DNA of 25,847 nt, taken from contig CAZWOU010000094.1 in NCBI GenBank assembly GCA_964635375.1, forward strand, positions 1-25,847, written 5' to 3'. Under the pieces are notes generated by a model. It did no database searches. It saw only the letters and a list, made by a program, of their open reading frames with translations, and was not told where the DNA came from. Position numbers and translations under genes: made by a program. This DNA comes from CAZMNY01 sp964635375. GTDB taxonomy: Bacteria; Planctomycetota; Planctomycetia; Pirellulales; Pirellulaceae. How positions within the stretch are numbered: position 1 is the first letter of the stretch; each line of letters opens with the position of its first letter. Of this stretch, positions 25,282-25,847 are shown in pieces.

Positions 25282-25847
25282 TCAAGGCCCGCCTTCTTGA
25301 GTGCACGTAAAGTCCCAGCCACGATCGCGTCCTTCGTCACGGTCGCTCCGCTAATGCCATCCACGCGAAGGCTCTGCTTCTCAATGATCCTCTTGGGAAT
25401 GATCTTGCTCGCGTTCTGTTCGATCTTCTCTTCGTGGATCACGTTGATATCAACGACCTTGCCTCCACTCACTTTGACCGTCAGTTTGATATCACCGGAG
25501 TACCCAAGCGCTGTTTCGCGGTAGGTTCCATCGCGAAGCGAAACGCCCTGAAGGGAGGCTTGGGTGAGCAGGTCAAGTTTCGACTGCACCTTTCTTGAGC
25601 GTCGTGGAAGCAAGTGGCGGCCGTGGGGAGGCTTGGCTTTGGAGTACCATCGCATTGACTCGCGGTAGCTTGACTTTGCCTTCTCAGATTCACCCCAGTC
25701 CGCATAGAGGTCGCCTAACTCGTCATGCATCTCGGCCTTGCGCATCTCCACCCATTCGGCCTTTGGCGGCGCCATGTCCACTGCACGCAGCAGTTGTTTC
25801 TCAGCCTCCTCGAACAGTCCGTAGTCGGCATACAAGGACGCTAAGGC
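25278..25847 (-). CDS. TPR / FMN-binding domain protein, N-terminus cut by the window edge
   Basis: 189 residues are visible; the frame is open at the right edge and its start lies outside. The visible N-terminal part has two TPR-like units (LASLYADYGLFEEAEKQLL and HDELGDLYADWGESEKAKS). The C-terminal about 85 residues form an FMN-binding domain: DGTYRETALGYSGDIKLTV, VVDINVIHEE, then D163-G-I-S166-G-A-T169-V-T, the motif in which, in RnfG/NqrC-type proteins, a Thr is esterified to FMN phosphate. The stop overlaps the start of the polyferredoxin gene (ATGA), so the two are translationally coupled. This supports a flavin-to-iron-sulfur electron relay at the membrane. TPR plus FMN-binding in one chain suggests a docking role for the TPR part (inference). 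Confidence 0.88.
   Translation of the reverse strand, partial: ALASLYADYGLFEEAEKQLLRAVDMAPPKAEWVEMRKAEMHDELGDLYADWGESEKAKSSYRESMRWYSKAKPPHGRHLLPRRSRKVQSKLDLLTQASLQGVSLRDGTYRETALGYSGDIKLTVKVSGGKVVDINVIHEEKIEQNASKIIPKRIIEKQSLRVDGISGATVTKDAIVAGTLRALKKAGLE

Noticed and set aside
1..25847. tRNA, rRNA, CRISPR arrays, transposases, integrases or attachment sites
   Set aside because: Looked for but not seen by eye; no regularly spaced repeats and no mobile-element protein motifs in any frame.

Overview
The window looks like a chromosomal segment from a Planctomycetota bacterium, most probably near the Pirellulales. This rests on gene content: a secreted PSCyt/DUF1549-DUF1553 protein with bacterial Ig-like domains, next to a Tat-exported DUF1501 protein and a large PPC-domain protein; a WPWWRGPNRNG-type PQQ propeller; a sodium:solute symporter with a tiny membrane companion; and a CBM9-like secreted protein. 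The DNA is moderately GC-rich. I see no rRNA, tRNA, CRISPR array, integrase or insertion sequence.

Layout. (1) Positions 1-4308, all on the minus strand: a secreted protein cut by the left edge, two overlapping membrane proteins (one apparently built from three copies of a four-helix unit), an SRPBCC protein and a small Cys-containing membrane protein. (2) 4585-7093, minus: a PQQ-like propeller protein followed by a SerA-like D-2-hydroxyacid dehydrogenase. (3) 7094-7633: a divergent spacer with a possible small membrane ORF and a 22-bp tandem duplication. (4) 7634-14078, plus: the three-gene planctomycete surface/cytochrome cluster. (5) 14092-18553, minus: a serine beta-lactamase-like / VanX-like dipeptidase fusion, preceded by a small membrane protein and a sodium:solute symporter gene interrupted by one in-frame TAA. 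(6) 18762-20721, plus: a CBM9-like secreted protein and a metal-dependent amidohydrolase, ending in a bidirectional terminator. (7) 20849-21415, minus: a secreted CxxC protein, divergent from a YncE-like propeller fused to a two-haem cytochrome (21646-23493, plus). (8) 23530-25847, minus: a NapH-NapG-like polyferredoxin overlapping an upstream TPR/FMN-binding protein that runs off the right edge.

How genes may work together (inference). The DUF1549/DUF1501/PPC trio probably acts in the periplasm or at the cell surface. The symporter, its small partner, the CBM9-like protein and the amidohydrolase could form a substrate uptake and degradation locus, but the symporter seems recently damaged. 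The FMN-binding protein and the polyferredoxin resemble a split NosR-type membrane electron-transfer module. The points most worth a second look are the symporter stop codon, the beta-lactamase/VanX fusion, the internal twin-arginine segment of the polyferredoxin, and the triplicated 12-helix membrane protein.
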